A stretch of 13,608 bases of DNA from contig PLDE01000145.1 in assembly GCA_003135035.1 (NCBI GenBank), positions 1 through 13,608 of the forward strand. The letters are read 5' to 3'. Positions 1 to 6,759 of the stretch are shown here, in pieces. Position numbers and translations under genes: made by a program. Within the stretch, counting starts at the first letter, position 1. Every line of letters starts with the position of its first letter. The stretch comes from Candidatus Dormiibacterota bacterium (lineage in GTDB: Bacteria > Chloroflexota > Dormibacteria > Aeolococcales > Bog-877). Under the pieces are notes generated by a model that made no database searches, was not told the DNA's origin, and saw only the letters and a program-made list of their open reading frames with translations.

Positions 1-5
1 CGGCA

Positions 6-989
6 GTGGCGGTGGTCGCTGTCAACTGGAACGGCCGCCGGGACTGCGAGGGCATGCTCAATTCGATCCGGGGTCAGACCCTTGCCGCCAGTGAGATCGT
101 GGTCGTCGACAACGGTTCCGCCGACGGGTCACGGGAGTGGTTTGCTGCCCAGCCTGGGGTCCAGCTCCTCGCCAATCCCGGTAATACGGGTTTCTCCGCG
201 GCGGTCAACCAGGGCTTGCGGGCGACCGCATCCGACTACGTCCTGCTGTGCAACCTGGATGTCGAGCTCGATCCCGGGTTCATCGCCGCCACCGTCGCCC
301 GGGCGGAGTCGGATCCGGAGATCGGCAGTGTGGGCGGCCGTCTGCGCCAGCTTGGCGCTGGTCAAGCCCAGCTTGACTCGACCGGTCATCTCCTCTACCG
401 GAGCGGATGGGTCGCCAACCGCGACCAGGGAGCGCGCGACGATCACCGTCACCGTGACGCCGAGGAGGTCTTTGGAGTTTCCGCCGCGGCCGCCCTCTAC
501 CGGCGCCGCATGCTCGATGACGTGGCCCTCCAGGGCGAGGTGCTCTGCGAGGATTTCTTCGCCTACCTGGAAGATGTCGATCTGGACTGGCGGGCGCGCT
601 GGCGAGGCTGGCGCTCTTGGTACGAACCGGCCGCCACCGCGGCGCACCGGCGCGGCGGAACCGGTCTTTCTGCGACCAGCTCAATCGAGCGCCACGTGGT
701 CGCCAATCGCATCTCCGTCTGGGTGCGCAACGCTCCGCCTGATTGGCTGACCGGGTCCTCCTTGGCGAGCGCAGGAACTCTCTTCACGCTCCGCACCGGA
801 CGGGCCCTGGTGCGTCACCCGATGGCTGCCGCGGGGGCTGCCGACGCCCTCCGACGCTTGCCCAAGTCACGTCGCGAGCGCGCACTGATCATGGAACGGC
901 GCCAGGTGGAATCGGGAGCGCTTTCCGGCTGGGCTGCTCCGACACCTTGGCGGCGAATTCTTCGTGGCGGTGCTGCGGTTCTGGGCTAG
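6..989 (+). CDS. Family 2 glycosyltransferase (rhamnosyltransferase-like), 5' end uncertain
   Basis: Predicted GT-A fold glycosyltransferase that moves a sugar from a nucleotide-sugar donor to a cell-surface polysaccharide or lipid-linked acceptor at the cytoplasmic face of the membrane. Numbering from the GTG at 6: the N-terminal strand reads VVAVNWNGR (3-11), followed by VVVDNGSADGS (32-42) that binds the nucleotide, and NPGNTGFSAAVNQG (57-70). The DXD-equivalent is CNLDVELDPGF (82-92). The acceptor-side acidic block is EDFFAYLEDVDLDWR (182-196), typical of family 2. The C-terminal ~100 residues are Arg-rich and lack a clear membrane segment. The frame is open to the left edge, and homologues usually have a few more residues before the first strand, so the true start may lie outside the window. 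Donor and acceptor cannot be told. The GDP-mannose genes lie 4.6 kb downstream, so a link is only possible. Confidence 0.86.
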   Translation: MAVVAVNWNGRRDCEGMLNSIRGQTLAASEIVVVDNGSADGSREWFAAQPGVQLLANPGNTGFSAAVNQGLRATASDYVLLCNLDVELDPGFIAATVARAESDPEIGSVGGRLRQLGAGQAQLDSTGHLLYRSGWVANRDQGARDDHRHRDAEEVFGVSAAAALYRRRMLDDVALQGEVLCEDFFAYLEDVDLDWRARWRGWRSWYEPAATAAHRRGGTGLSATSSIERHVVANRISVWVRNAPPDWLTGSSLASAGTLFTLRTGRALVRHPMAAAGAADALRRLPKSRRERALIMERRQVESGALSGWAAPTPWRRILRGGAAVLG

Positions 990-1011
990 TCCGCCGAGGC
1001 GTCCGGTCTTG

Positions 1012-1017
1012 TAGCCT
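1012..1017 (+). promoter_or_regulatory. Possible -10 box (TAGCCT) for a leaderless LLM oxidoreductase gene
   Basis: TAGCCT fits the loose actinobacterial -10 pattern TANNNT and ends 9 bases before the GTG at 1027. No Shine-Dalgarno-like purine run precedes that GTG, so a transcript starting at or very near the start codon is possible. There is no recognisable -35 box. The gap to the glycosyltransferase is only 37 bases, so read-through is an equally good explanation. Confidence 0.25.
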
Positions 1018-1026
1018 TCATCCGTC

Positions 1027-1962
1027 GTGCCTGAGCTCCATGTCTTCACCGAGCCTCAGGACGGGGCTACCTACCAGCAACTTTCCGAGGTGGCTCGCGC
1101 CACCGAGGCCTGTGGTTTCGCCGGGTTCTTTCGCTCAGACCACTACCTGACCATTCATCGTGTCGGCGGCTTTCCCGGTCCCACCGACTCCTGGGTGACT
1201 CTGGCCGGGTTGGCGCTCCAGACGGAGCGGATCCGCCTCGGGACATTGATGACCTGTGCCACCTTTCGACTGCCGGGACCCCTGGCCATCGCGGTCGCTC
1301 AGGTGGATGTGATGAGCCACGGTCGGGTCGACCTGGGGATCGGAGCTGGCTGGTTCGGGGCCGAACACTCCGCTTACGGAATCCCCTTTCCCGGACCCAC
1401 CGAACGCTTCGACCGCCTGGCCGAGCAACCGGAGGTGGTCACCGGTCTGTGGTCGACTCCGGAGGGGTCCCTGTACTCGTTCAGCGGCCGCTACTACCAG
1501 GTGAAGGACTCCCCCGGTCTACCCAAGCCCTGGCAGCGACCGGGGCCGCCCATTGTGATCGGCGGGACGGGCCGGCAACGCACTCCGCAACTGGCCGCGC
1601 GATTCGCCTCCGAGTTCAACCTTCCATTCGTCTCTTTGGCGGAGGCCGATGTCAGGTTCGAGTTGGTTCGGGAAGCTTGTCGCAGCCAGGGTCGGGATCC
1701 CAGCAGCCTGCGCCTGTCGGTGGCCCTCACCGTCTGCTGTGGGCGAGATCGCGCCGAGGTGACCAGACGCGCCTATGACGTCGGCCAGGACCCCGAGCGG
1801 CTGGAGGTGGTCGGCGCAGCCGGAACACAAGGCCAGATCTGCGAACGGATAGAGGCCTATGCGCGGCTCGGTTGTCAGAGGGTCTACTTGCAACTCCTCG
1901 ACCTGGGCGACTTGGAGCAACTGGAGTTGCTCGCCAGCGAGGTGCTGCCAGCATTTGACTGA
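1027..1962 (+). CDS. LLM-class F420-dependent oxidoreductase
   Basis: Luciferase-like (beta/alpha)8-barrel oxidoreductase, 311 aa, expected to use reduced coenzyme F420 (or FMN) for hydride transfer; the substrate is unknown. The pattern matches the F420-dependent subfamily I know as TIGR03560: FTEPQDGATY (7-16), the FFRSDHYLT segment, TERIRLGTLMT, FRLPGPLAIAVAQVDVMSHGRVDLGIGAGW-type barrel strands (read as consecutive short motifs), ERFDRL, and PKPWQRPGPPIVIGG followed by LAARFASEFN. It begins at a GTG 37 bases after the glycosyltransferase, with no clear ribosome-binding site. Its end overlaps the start of the DUF2203 gene by 8 bases, so the two are probably translated from one message. Presence of this family suggests the host makes F420. 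Family assignment is strong; function is not. Confidence 0.93.
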   Translation: MPELHVFTEPQDGATYQQLSEVARATEACGFAGFFRSDHYLTIHRVGGFPGPTDSWVTLAGLALQTERIRLGTLMTCATFRLPGPLAIAVAQVDVMSHGRVDLGIGAGWFGAEHSAYGIPFPGPTERFDRLAEQPEVVTGLWSTPEGSLYSFSGRYYQVKDSPGLPKPWQRPGPPIVIGGTGRQRTPQLAARFASEFNLPFVSLAEADVRFELVREACRSQGRDPSSLRLSVALTVCCGRDRAEVTRRAYDVGQDPERLEVVGAAGTQGQICERIEAYARLGCQRVYLQLLDLGDLEQLELLASEVLPAFD

Positions 1963-2347
1963 AGGTACAGGCGACGGTGAGCGGCTCTACACGGTGGCTC
2001 AGGCCAATCAGCTCCTCCCGGCGCTGCTCCAGGTGCTGAACTCACTGGTTGAACAGCTCGGCGGCGCGACCGACGCCGACGCTCTGGCCCGGCTCCATGC
2101 CGCCCAGGGACACAACGGTGGCGGCGCTGCGGCGGCGGCCATGCTCCAGGCGGGCGAGAGGGTGGCTCGGGAGATGAGCTTTCTGGAGCAGCACGGCATC
2201 CTGCTGCGCGACGTTGACGCCGGGCTGGTCGACTTTCCCGCACAACGTGAGGGTCTGCCGGTGTTCCTCTGCTGGCGTCGAGGCGAGCCCGCGGTGGAGT
2301 TCTGGCACAGTCGCGACGAGGGTTTCGTGAGCCGCCAGCCGCTCTGA
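1955..2347 (+). CDS. DUF2203 family protein
   Basis: Small soluble protein of about 130 aa and unknown function. The N-terminal part (RLYTVAQANQLLPALLQVLN, residues 10-29) is the family's helical 'T..eAN.LLP' signature. The C-terminal part, GILLRDVDAGLVDFPA (81-96) then FLCWRRGEP (104-112), EFWHSRDEGF (115-124) and final RQPL, is the strongly conserved DUF2203 core. A Gly/Ala-rich linker (about 52-66) separates them. The frame is open far upstream, but that part is a shadow of the LLM gene. I chose the TTG at 1955 because GAGGTG at 1939-1944 lies 10 bases before it and it leaves only about nine residues ahead of the conserved region. The 8-base overlap with the LLM gene implies translational coupling. 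Confidence 0.86.
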   Translation: MTEGTGDGERLYTVAQANQLLPALLQVLNSLVEQLGGATDADALARLHAAQGHNGGGAAAAAMLQAGERVAREMSFLEQHGILLRDVDAGLVDFPAQREGLPVFLCWRRGEPAVEFWHSRDEGFVSRQPL

Positions 2348-2391
2348 GCGCGAGCCCAGTTGCCGAGGCGGGGAGAAGACAACCCCTGTAG

Positions 2392-2397
2392 TAGGAT
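2392..2397 (+). promoter_or_regulatory. -10 box (TAGGAT) placing the apt transcript start at its GTG
   Basis: TAGGAT fits the TANNNT -10 pattern and ends 6 bases before the GTG at 2404, the spacing expected if transcription starts on the first base of the start codon. No Shine-Dalgarno motif lies in the 56-base gap after DUF2203. TTGCCG at 2360-2365 is too far upstream to be a -35 box. Leaderless genes of this layout are common in Actinomycetota. Confidence 0.5.
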
Positions 2398-2403
2398 TCC
2401 CCA

Positions 2404-2943
2404 GTGTTGGAGCCCGTTTCCGATCCTGACGTCGACCTGCGGGCCCACATCCGGGACATCCCCGACTACCCCAAGCCGGGCATCCTCTTCCGGGACATCA
2501 CGCCGCTCCTCTCCGACGGCGCCGCATTTCGCTCCGCCTGCAACCGGCTCAGCGACCTCTTCCGCTCCGAGGGCGTGGGAGCAGTCGCCAGCATCGAGTC
2601 GCGGGGCTTCACCTTCGGTGCCGTGATCGCCTTTCAACTCGGGGTTGGCGTCGTCCCGGTACGCAAGGCGGGCAGGCTGCCGGCGGCGGTGCTCAGCTCC
2701 AGCTACGAGCTGGAGTACGGCGAGGCGGTGCTGGAGATTCACCAGGATGCCCTCGCGCCGGGGACGAGGGTGCTGGTGGTGGACGATCTACTCGCCACCG
2801 GGGGGACGGCTCTGGCCACGCTGGACCTGATCAGCCGCCTGGGTGGGGTGACGGTTGGATTTGGCTTTGTCATCGAGCTCCTAGATCTGGGCGGCCGAGA
2901 GCGGTTGGCGGCCCACCGGGTGGAAGCTCTGCTGGCGCTTTGA
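2404..2943 (+). CDS. apt: Adenine phosphoribosyltransferase
   Basis: Cytosolic type I phosphoribosyltransferase that converts adenine and PRPP to AMP and pyrophosphate (purine salvage). At 179 aa it is full length for the family. Canonical motifs: IRDIPDYPKPGILFRDITPL (16-35), ESRGFTFG (65-72), RKAGRLP (88-94), SYELEYG (100-106), and the PRPP-binding loop VLVVDDLLATGGTAL (123-137). It starts at a GTG, probably leaderless (TAGGAT at 2392-2397). The ahcY gene begins 12 bases after its stop, so they are likely co-transcribed. Adenine released from methylthioadenosine or S-adenosylhomocysteine nucleosidase reactions would be recovered here, which fits its place beside ahcY and metK. In many bacteria apt sits beside relA instead; here it does not. 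Confidence 0.96.
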   Translation: MLEPVSDPDVDLRAHIRDIPDYPKPGILFRDITPLLSDGAAFRSACNRLSDLFRSEGVGAVASIESRGFTFGAVIAFQLGVGVVPVRKAGRLPAAVLSSSYELEYGEAVLEIHQDALAPGTRVLVVDDLLATGGTALATLDLISRLGGVTVGFGFVIELLDLGGRERLAAHRVEALLAL

Positions 2944-2950
2944 GAGGAGA
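2943..2950 (+). promoter_or_regulatory. Ribosome-binding site of ahcY (fixes a TTG start)
   Basis: AGAGGAGA lies 5 bases before the TTG at 2956 and immediately follows the apt stop codon. It selects this TTG over later in-frame codons and points to translation of ahcY from the apt message. Confidence 0.7.
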
Positions 2951-2955
2951 TTGCA

Positions 2956-4230
2956 TTGGCTGAAGCCCTGGCTGCCGATTACGACGTTACCGACATCAAG
3001 CTGGCTCGGGAAGGCGCTCAGCGCATCGCCTGGGCCGGCCGTGACATGCCGGTCCTGGCTCAGATCCGATCTCGCTTCGAGGCTGACCAACCGTTCCGGG
3101 ACCTGCGGCTGGGCGGCTGCCTGCACGTCACCGCTGAAACTGCCAACCTGGTGCTCGCCCTGGCTGCCGGGGGAGCTCAGGTCGCTCTCTGTGCCAGCAA
3201 TCCGCTCTCCACCCAGGACCAGGTGGCGGCCAGTCTGGTCGAGCAGGGGATCTCGGTCTTTGCGCGGCGCGGCGAGGACCGCGATGTCTACTACTCGCAT
3301 CTCGAAGCGGTGCTGGCCACTAAGCCGCAAATCACCATGGACGACGGAGCCGATCTGGTCAGCCTGCTCCACCGGCGTGATGCCAGCGAGTCAGCCCACG
3401 TGCTAGGGAGCACCGAGGAGACCACCACCGGGGTGATTCGCCTCCGCTCGATGGCCAAGGCCGGAGTTCTCCGCTTCCCGGTGATCGCGGTCAACGAGGC
3501 GCTCACCAAGCACCTCTTCGACAATCGCTACGGAACTGGTCAGTCGACCATCGACGGCCTGGTTCGAGCCACCAACATTCTCCTGGCGGGGCGCACCTTC
3601 GTCGTCTGCGGCTATGGCTGGTGTGGCCGCGGACTGGCCGCTCGGGCCCGTGGCATGGGAGCCCAGGTAATCGTCACCGAGGTGGACCCCACCCGCGCCC
3701 TGGAGGCGGTGATGGAGGGCTTCCAGGTGATGACTCTGCTCGAGGCGGCTCCCCAGGCGGACGTGGTGATCACGGTTACCGGGGACTGCAACGTGGTCGA
3801 CCGCCAGCACTTCCTATCCCTCAAGGACGGCTGCATCGTGGCCAACAGCGGCCACTTCAATTCGGAGATCAACCTGGCCGCACTCGATGAGCTCACCGCC
3901 GAGGTTTCCGAAGCTCGACCCCTGGTCGCCGAGCACCGCCTGAGCGACGGTCGGCGCGTCTACCTCCTGGCCGAGGGCCGGCTGCTCAACCTCTCGGCTG
4001 CGGAGGGTCATCCCGCCTCGGTGATGGATATGTCCTTCGCCAACCAGGCTCTGGCGGCGGCCTATCTGGTCGCCCACGCGGGCGAGCTCGGCGCCGGCGT
4101 CCACGACGTCCCCAAGGAGATAGACGAGGAGGTCGCCCAGCTCAAGCTGGCGGCTCTAGGCGTCGACATCGACGTCCTCACCGCGGAGCAGACCGCCTAC
4201 CTCTCCTCGTGGGAGCAGGGCACCGACTGA
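2956..4230 (+). CDS. ahcY: Adenosylhomocysteinase (short, archaeal/thermophile-like form)
   Basis: NAD-dependent cytosolic enzyme that splits S-adenosylhomocysteine into adenosine and homocysteine, relieving product inhibition of methyltransferases. Visible motifs: [10 protein letters not shown] (54-63), DDGADL (129-134), [17 protein letters not shown] (154-170), K185 and D189 in the ALTKHLFDN stretch (182-190), [11 protein letters not shown] (191-201), the NAD-binding GYGWCGRG (219-226), NSGHFNSEI (297-305) and [15 protein letters not shown] (351-365). At 424 aa it is shorter than the roughly 490-residue actinobacterial enzymes. It ends shortly after the LTAEQTAYL helix (408-416) and lacks the usual C-terminal '...HYRY' tail that reaches the neighbouring subunit's NAD. 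That is the pattern of archaeal and Thermotoga-type enzymes. It starts at a TTG with a good ribosome-binding site, directly behind apt. Confidence 0.98.
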   Translation: MAEALAADYDVTDIKLAREGAQRIAWAGRDMPVLAQIRSRFEADQPFRDLRLGGCLHVTAETANLVLALAAGGAQVALCASNPLSTQDQVAASLVEQGISVFARRGEDRDVYYSHLEAVLATKPQITMDDGADLVSLLHRRDASESAHVLGSTEETTTGVIRLRSMAKAGVLRFPVIAVNEALTKHLFDNRYGTGQSTIDGLVRATNILLAGRTFVVCGYGWCGRGLAARARGMGAQVIVTEVDPTRALEAVMEGFQVMTLLEAAPQADVVITVTGDCNVVDRQHFLSLKDGCIVANSGHFNSEINLAALDELTAEVSEARPLVAEHRLSDGRRVYLLAEGRLLNLSAAEGHPASVMDMSFANQALAAAYLVAHAGELGAGVHDVPKEIDEEVAQLKLAALGVDIDVLTAEQTAYLSSWEQGTD

Positions 4231-4233
4231 AAC

Positions 4234-4256
4234 CCGTTCCGGGCGGCACCGGACGG
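4234..4256 (+). terminator. GC-rich hairpin after ahcY, possible terminator
   Basis: CCGTTCCGG at 4234-4242 can pair with CCGGACGG at 4249-4256 (one bulged base) around a 6-base loop, beginning 4 bases after the ahcY stop. No T-run follows, so this is not a textbook intrinsic terminator. It could still end the apt-ahcY message or shield its 3' end. The metK -10-like box follows 6 bases later. Confidence 0.4.
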
Positions 4257-4262
4257 CCTGGC

Positions 4263-4268
4263 TAAGAT
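4263..4268 (+). promoter_or_regulatory. Likely -10 box (TAAGAT) of metK
   Basis: TAAGAT is a good -10 hexamer in a GC-rich gap, just after a hairpin and 74 bases before the chosen metK start. It would give a 5' leader of roughly 65-70 bases. No convincing -35 box is visible at 16-18 bases spacing. Confidence 0.45.
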
Positions 4269-4330
4269 GACTGTAGCCCTCGGACAGGAGAAGGTCGATC
4301 CCAGCGGATGGATGGCTTCCGGTGAGGGCG

Positions 4331-4339
4331 GGAGGAGAG
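4331..4339 (+). promoter_or_regulatory. Ribosome-binding site of metK (decides start at 4343)
   Basis: GGAGGAGAG ends 3 bases before the GTG at 4343, with the core GGAGG about 7 bases away. An in-frame GTG at 4322 lies upstream of this site and would place it inside the coding sequence, so 4343 is preferred. GGGC at 4326-4329 and GCCC at 4339-4342 could pair and put this site in a loop. Confidence 0.65.
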
Positions 4340-4342
4340 CCC

Positions 4343-5536
4343 GTGACACATCGACCTAATCGGCGGCTGTTCACCTCGGAATCGGTAACCGAGGGTCATC
4401 CGGACAAGCTTGCGGACCAGATCTCGGACGCCATCCTCGATGCCATTCTGGCCCAGGACCCGCTGGCTCGGGTGGCCTGCGAAACCGCCCTCACCACCGG
4501 CACGGCCATTCTCCTCGGCGAGATTTCCACCGACTGTTACGTCGACATGCCCAAGGTGGTTCGGCAGACCATCCGCGACGTCGGCTACGTGCGTGCCAAA
4601 TACGGATTCGACTACGAGACCTGCGGGGTCTTGGTCTGCATCGAGGGTCAGTCCCCCGACATTGCCCAGGGCGTCGACGCGGGGGGCGCCGGCGACCAGG
4701 GAATGATGTTCGGCTTCGCCTGCGACGAGACCCCGGAGTTGATGCCGGCGCCGATTCAGTACGCTCACGGCGTCAGTCGCCGCCTTGCCGAGATGCGCAA
4801 GAACGGCACCCTCAAGTGGGCTCGGCCCGATGGCAAGAGTCAGGTCACCGTCGAATACGACGAGGCGGGAGTGCCCAAGCACATCGACACGGTGGTGGTC
4901 AGTGCCCAGCACTCCGAGGAGGTGTCCCAGGCCGACATCGAAGCGGGGATTAGAGAGCACGTGATCGGACCGGCCCTGCCCAGCCATCTCTTCGACGACG
5001 AGACGCGGGTCCTGGTCAACCCCACCGGGCGCTTTGTGATCGGGGGGCCCCAGGGAGACGCGGGGCTGACCGGTCGCAAGATCATCGTCGACTCCTACGG
5101 TGGTTCGGGGCGCCACGGTGGCGGTGCTTTCTCGGGCAAGGATCCGACCAAGGTGGATCGCTCCGCCGCCTATGGAGCCCGCTACGTCGCCAAGCATCTG
5201 GTGGCGGCCGGACTGGCTCGCCGGGCGGAGGTCCAACTGGCCTACGCGATCGGGGTGGCCAAACCGGTCTCCGTCGGGGTCGAGACCTTCGGCACCGAGG
5301 CCATTCCGACCAGCCAGATCGAGGCTCTAATTGACGAGTACTTCGACCTCTCCCCGTCGGGGATCATCAAGGAACTGTCCTTGCGTCGGCCCATCTACCG
5401 CCAGGTCGCGGCCTACGGACACTTCGGCCGCTCTGACCTCGACCTTCCCTGGGAACGCACCCCTTACAGCCACGACCTCGCCCGCGACGCCGGCGTGGCG
5501 CCCCAGGTCAGCGTCGGGTCCGGGGCGGCCAGCTGA
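4343..5536 (+). CDS. metK: S-adenosylmethionine synthetase (methionine adenosyltransferase)
   Basis: Makes S-adenosylmethionine from methionine and ATP, releasing phosphate and pyrophosphate; cytosolic homotetramer with Mg2+ and K+. With the GTG at 4343 it is 397 aa, the usual bacterial length. Canonical motifs: [13 protein letters not shown] (10-22, ATP and Mg2+ site), [11 protein letters not shown] (101-111), the family signature [12 protein letters not shown] (115-126), [17 protein letters not shown] (238-254), the P-loop-like [17 protein letters not shown] (259-275), and [11 protein letters not shown] (301-311). It follows ahcY by about 110 bases with its own -10-like box. Together metK and ahcY supply two steps of the activated-methyl cycle; the homocysteine-to-methionine step is not in this window. 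The guanylyltransferase gene begins about 50 bases after its stop. Confidence 0.98.
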   Translation: MTHRPNRRLFTSESVTEGHPDKLADQISDAILDAILAQDPLARVACETALTTGTAILLGEISTDCYVDMPKVVRQTIRDVGYVRAKYGFDYETCGVLVCIEGQSPDIAQGVDAGGAGDQGMMFGFACDETPELMPAPIQYAHGVSRRLAEMRKNGTLKWARPDGKSQVTVEYDEAGVPKHIDTVVVSAQHSEEVSQADIEAGIREHVIGPALPSHLFDDETRVLVNPTGRFVIGGPQGDAGLTGRKIIVDSYGGSGRHGGGAFSGKDPTKVDRSAAYGARYVAKHLVAAGLARRAEVQLAYAIGVAKPVSVGVETFGTEAIPTSQIEALIDEYFDLSPSGIIKELSLRRPIYRQVAAYGHFGRSDLDLPWERTPYSHDLARDAGVAPQVSVGSGAAS

Positions 5537-5586
5537 CCCTGGCTGGCCAGCCCGAGAAGGCGACACCAGCCGCCCCTTCCGGTCTG

Positions 5587-6672
5587 GTGGCGGTGATCCT
5601 CGCCGGTGGGTCGGGAACTCGGCTGTGGCCCCGATCGCGATCTCGAGAGCCCAAGCACCTCAGCCCCTTGGCGCCGGACGGGCGGTCCCTGTTACGCCAT
5701 GCCTACGATCGCGCTCGCCGACTTGGCGGCCAGATTCTGGTGGTCACGGCGGTGCCGCAGGCCGCCCAGGTTCTGGCCGAGCTTCCCGAGCTGGAGCCCG
5801 AGCAACTGCTTCTTGAGCCCGAGCCCCGCGGTACCGGCCCAGCCCTGGCCTGGGCAGCGAGCACGGCTCTGGCGCTGCAGCCCGAGGCGGTCATGGTCTC
5901 CCTCCACGCCGATCACTACATGCCTGACGAGCAAGCCACCACCAGGGCCTTGCTTTCCGCGGCCGCCTGGGCGCGTCACGCCGACGTTCTGATTTCCGTC
6001 GGTCTCAGGCCGACCTGGGGGGCGCCCGGCTTGGGTTACGTCGAGGCCGGGGAGGAGCTGCAACGCCCGGAGGGACTCGGCGAGGCGCTCGGTTTGCGGC
6101 GGGGGTTGGGCTTCATCGAGAAGCCGGGCGCGGAGCGGGCCCAGGAAATGTGCGACAGCGGCCGCTATTACTGGAACACCGGCCTGTTTGCCTGGCGGGC
6201 TGAACTCTTCCTCGCGGAGTTGGCCAGTCTGGCGCCCCAAGTGTCCGCCGCCGTGGAGGCGGCCGTCGCCGCCCAACCCCGCGGCAACGCCGCCTTCTCC
6301 GCCGCCTGGGGTCGGGTGCCTCCGGGGGTGGTGGATCGCCTGGTCATGGAGAGGAGCTCGCGGGTTGCCGTGCTCCCCGTCGAGTTGAGGTGGAGCGACC
6401 TGGGGTCGTTCCTCGACCTCTACCAGGCGGCCATCGACGCGGGCGCTGGGGACGACCGGGAGAACGTAGTTCGAGGAGATGCGCTGCTGCTCGACAGCGA
6501 CCAGTCCTACGTGGACTCGACGGGACAGCGCCTGGTGGTGGTCGTCGGTGCCGAGCAGCTGGCCGTGATCGACACCGAAGACGCGCTCTTGGTGTGTCCG
6601 CTGAGCCGGGTCCAAGAAGTGATGAGGGTTGTCGAGGAGCTGCAGAAGAAGGGGCGGTCGGACCTCCTCTAG
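5587..6672 (+). CDS. Mannose-1-phosphate guanylyltransferase
   Basis: Nucleotidyltransferase expected to form GDP-mannose from mannose-1-phosphate and GTP (361 aa, single catalytic domain of the ManC/RfbM type without a fused isomerase cupin). Motifs: VILAGGSGTRLWPRSR (3-18) with the catalytic Lys in EPKHL (21-25), EPRGTGPALAWAA (79-91), SLHADHYM (105-112), LGYVEAGE (149-156), FIEKPG (176-181), YYWNTGLFAW (194-203), VMERSSRVAVLPVELRWSDLG (253-273, read as VMER then WSDLG) and a C-terminal beta-helix-like part. Departures from the usual consensus are PKH where PKQ is common, and SLHADH where PADH is common. The GTG at 5587 has no ribosome-binding site and the frame is open upstream without another ATG/GTG/TTG; a CTG at 5539 is the only earlier candidate. 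It probably shares the metK message. Confidence 0.92.
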   Translation: MAVILAGGSGTRLWPRSRSREPKHLSPLAPDGRSLLRHAYDRARRLGGQILVVTAVPQAAQVLAELPELEPEQLLLEPEPRGTGPALAWAASTALALQPEAVMVSLHADHYMPDEQATTRALLSAAAWARHADVLISVGLRPTWGAPGLGYVEAGEELQRPEGLGEALGLRRGLGFIEKPGAERAQEMCDSGRYYWNTGLFAWRAELFLAELASLAPQVSAAVEAAVAAQPRGNAAFSAAWGRVPPGVVDRLVMERSSRVAVLPVELRWSDLGSFLDLYQAAIDAGAGDDRENVVRGDALLLDSDQSYVDSTGQRLVVVVGAEQLAVIDTEDALLVCPLSRVQEVMRVVEELQKKGRSDLL

Positions 6673-6711
6673 CGGCTCAGAAACGCGCCTGGAGGCCCTG
6701 CGACGTACCCA

Positions 6712-6717
6712 TACAAT
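6712..6717 (+). promoter_or_regulatory. Likely -10 box (TACAAT) of the phosphohexomutase gene
   Basis: TACAAT is one base from the -10 consensus TATAAT and stands out in a GC-rich 84-base gap. It would start a message about 35 bases before the phosphohexomutase start. No -35 consensus is seen 16-18 bases upstream. This suggests the mutase and cupin genes have their own promoter, besides any read-through from the guanylyltransferase. Confidence 0.5.
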
Positions 6718-6759
6718 GACTGGGCTCGGCGCACTTGGACACTCCCAGGGAGATCAGTG

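Noticed and set aside
1859..1954. Longer DUF2203 protein starting at the ATG at 1859
   Set aside because: The added residues overlap the LLM oxidoreductase coding sequence, are Ser/Cys/Trp-rich shadow text, and are not part of the DUF2203 family.
4269..4342. S-adenosylmethionine riboswitch upstream of metK
   Set aside because: The leader is only about 70 bases. I see no SAM-I, SAM-II or SAM-IV pattern of paired elements or conserved core bases.
4262..5236. 324-codon open frame on the - strand opposite metK
   Set aside because: metK is unmistakable on the + strand. Long antisense frames are common opposite high-GC genes because of third-position GC bias, and the translation shows no family pattern.
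5692..6615. 307-codon open frame on the - strand opposite the guanylyltransferase
   Set aside because: Same GC-bias shadow effect; the + strand protein has all family motifs.
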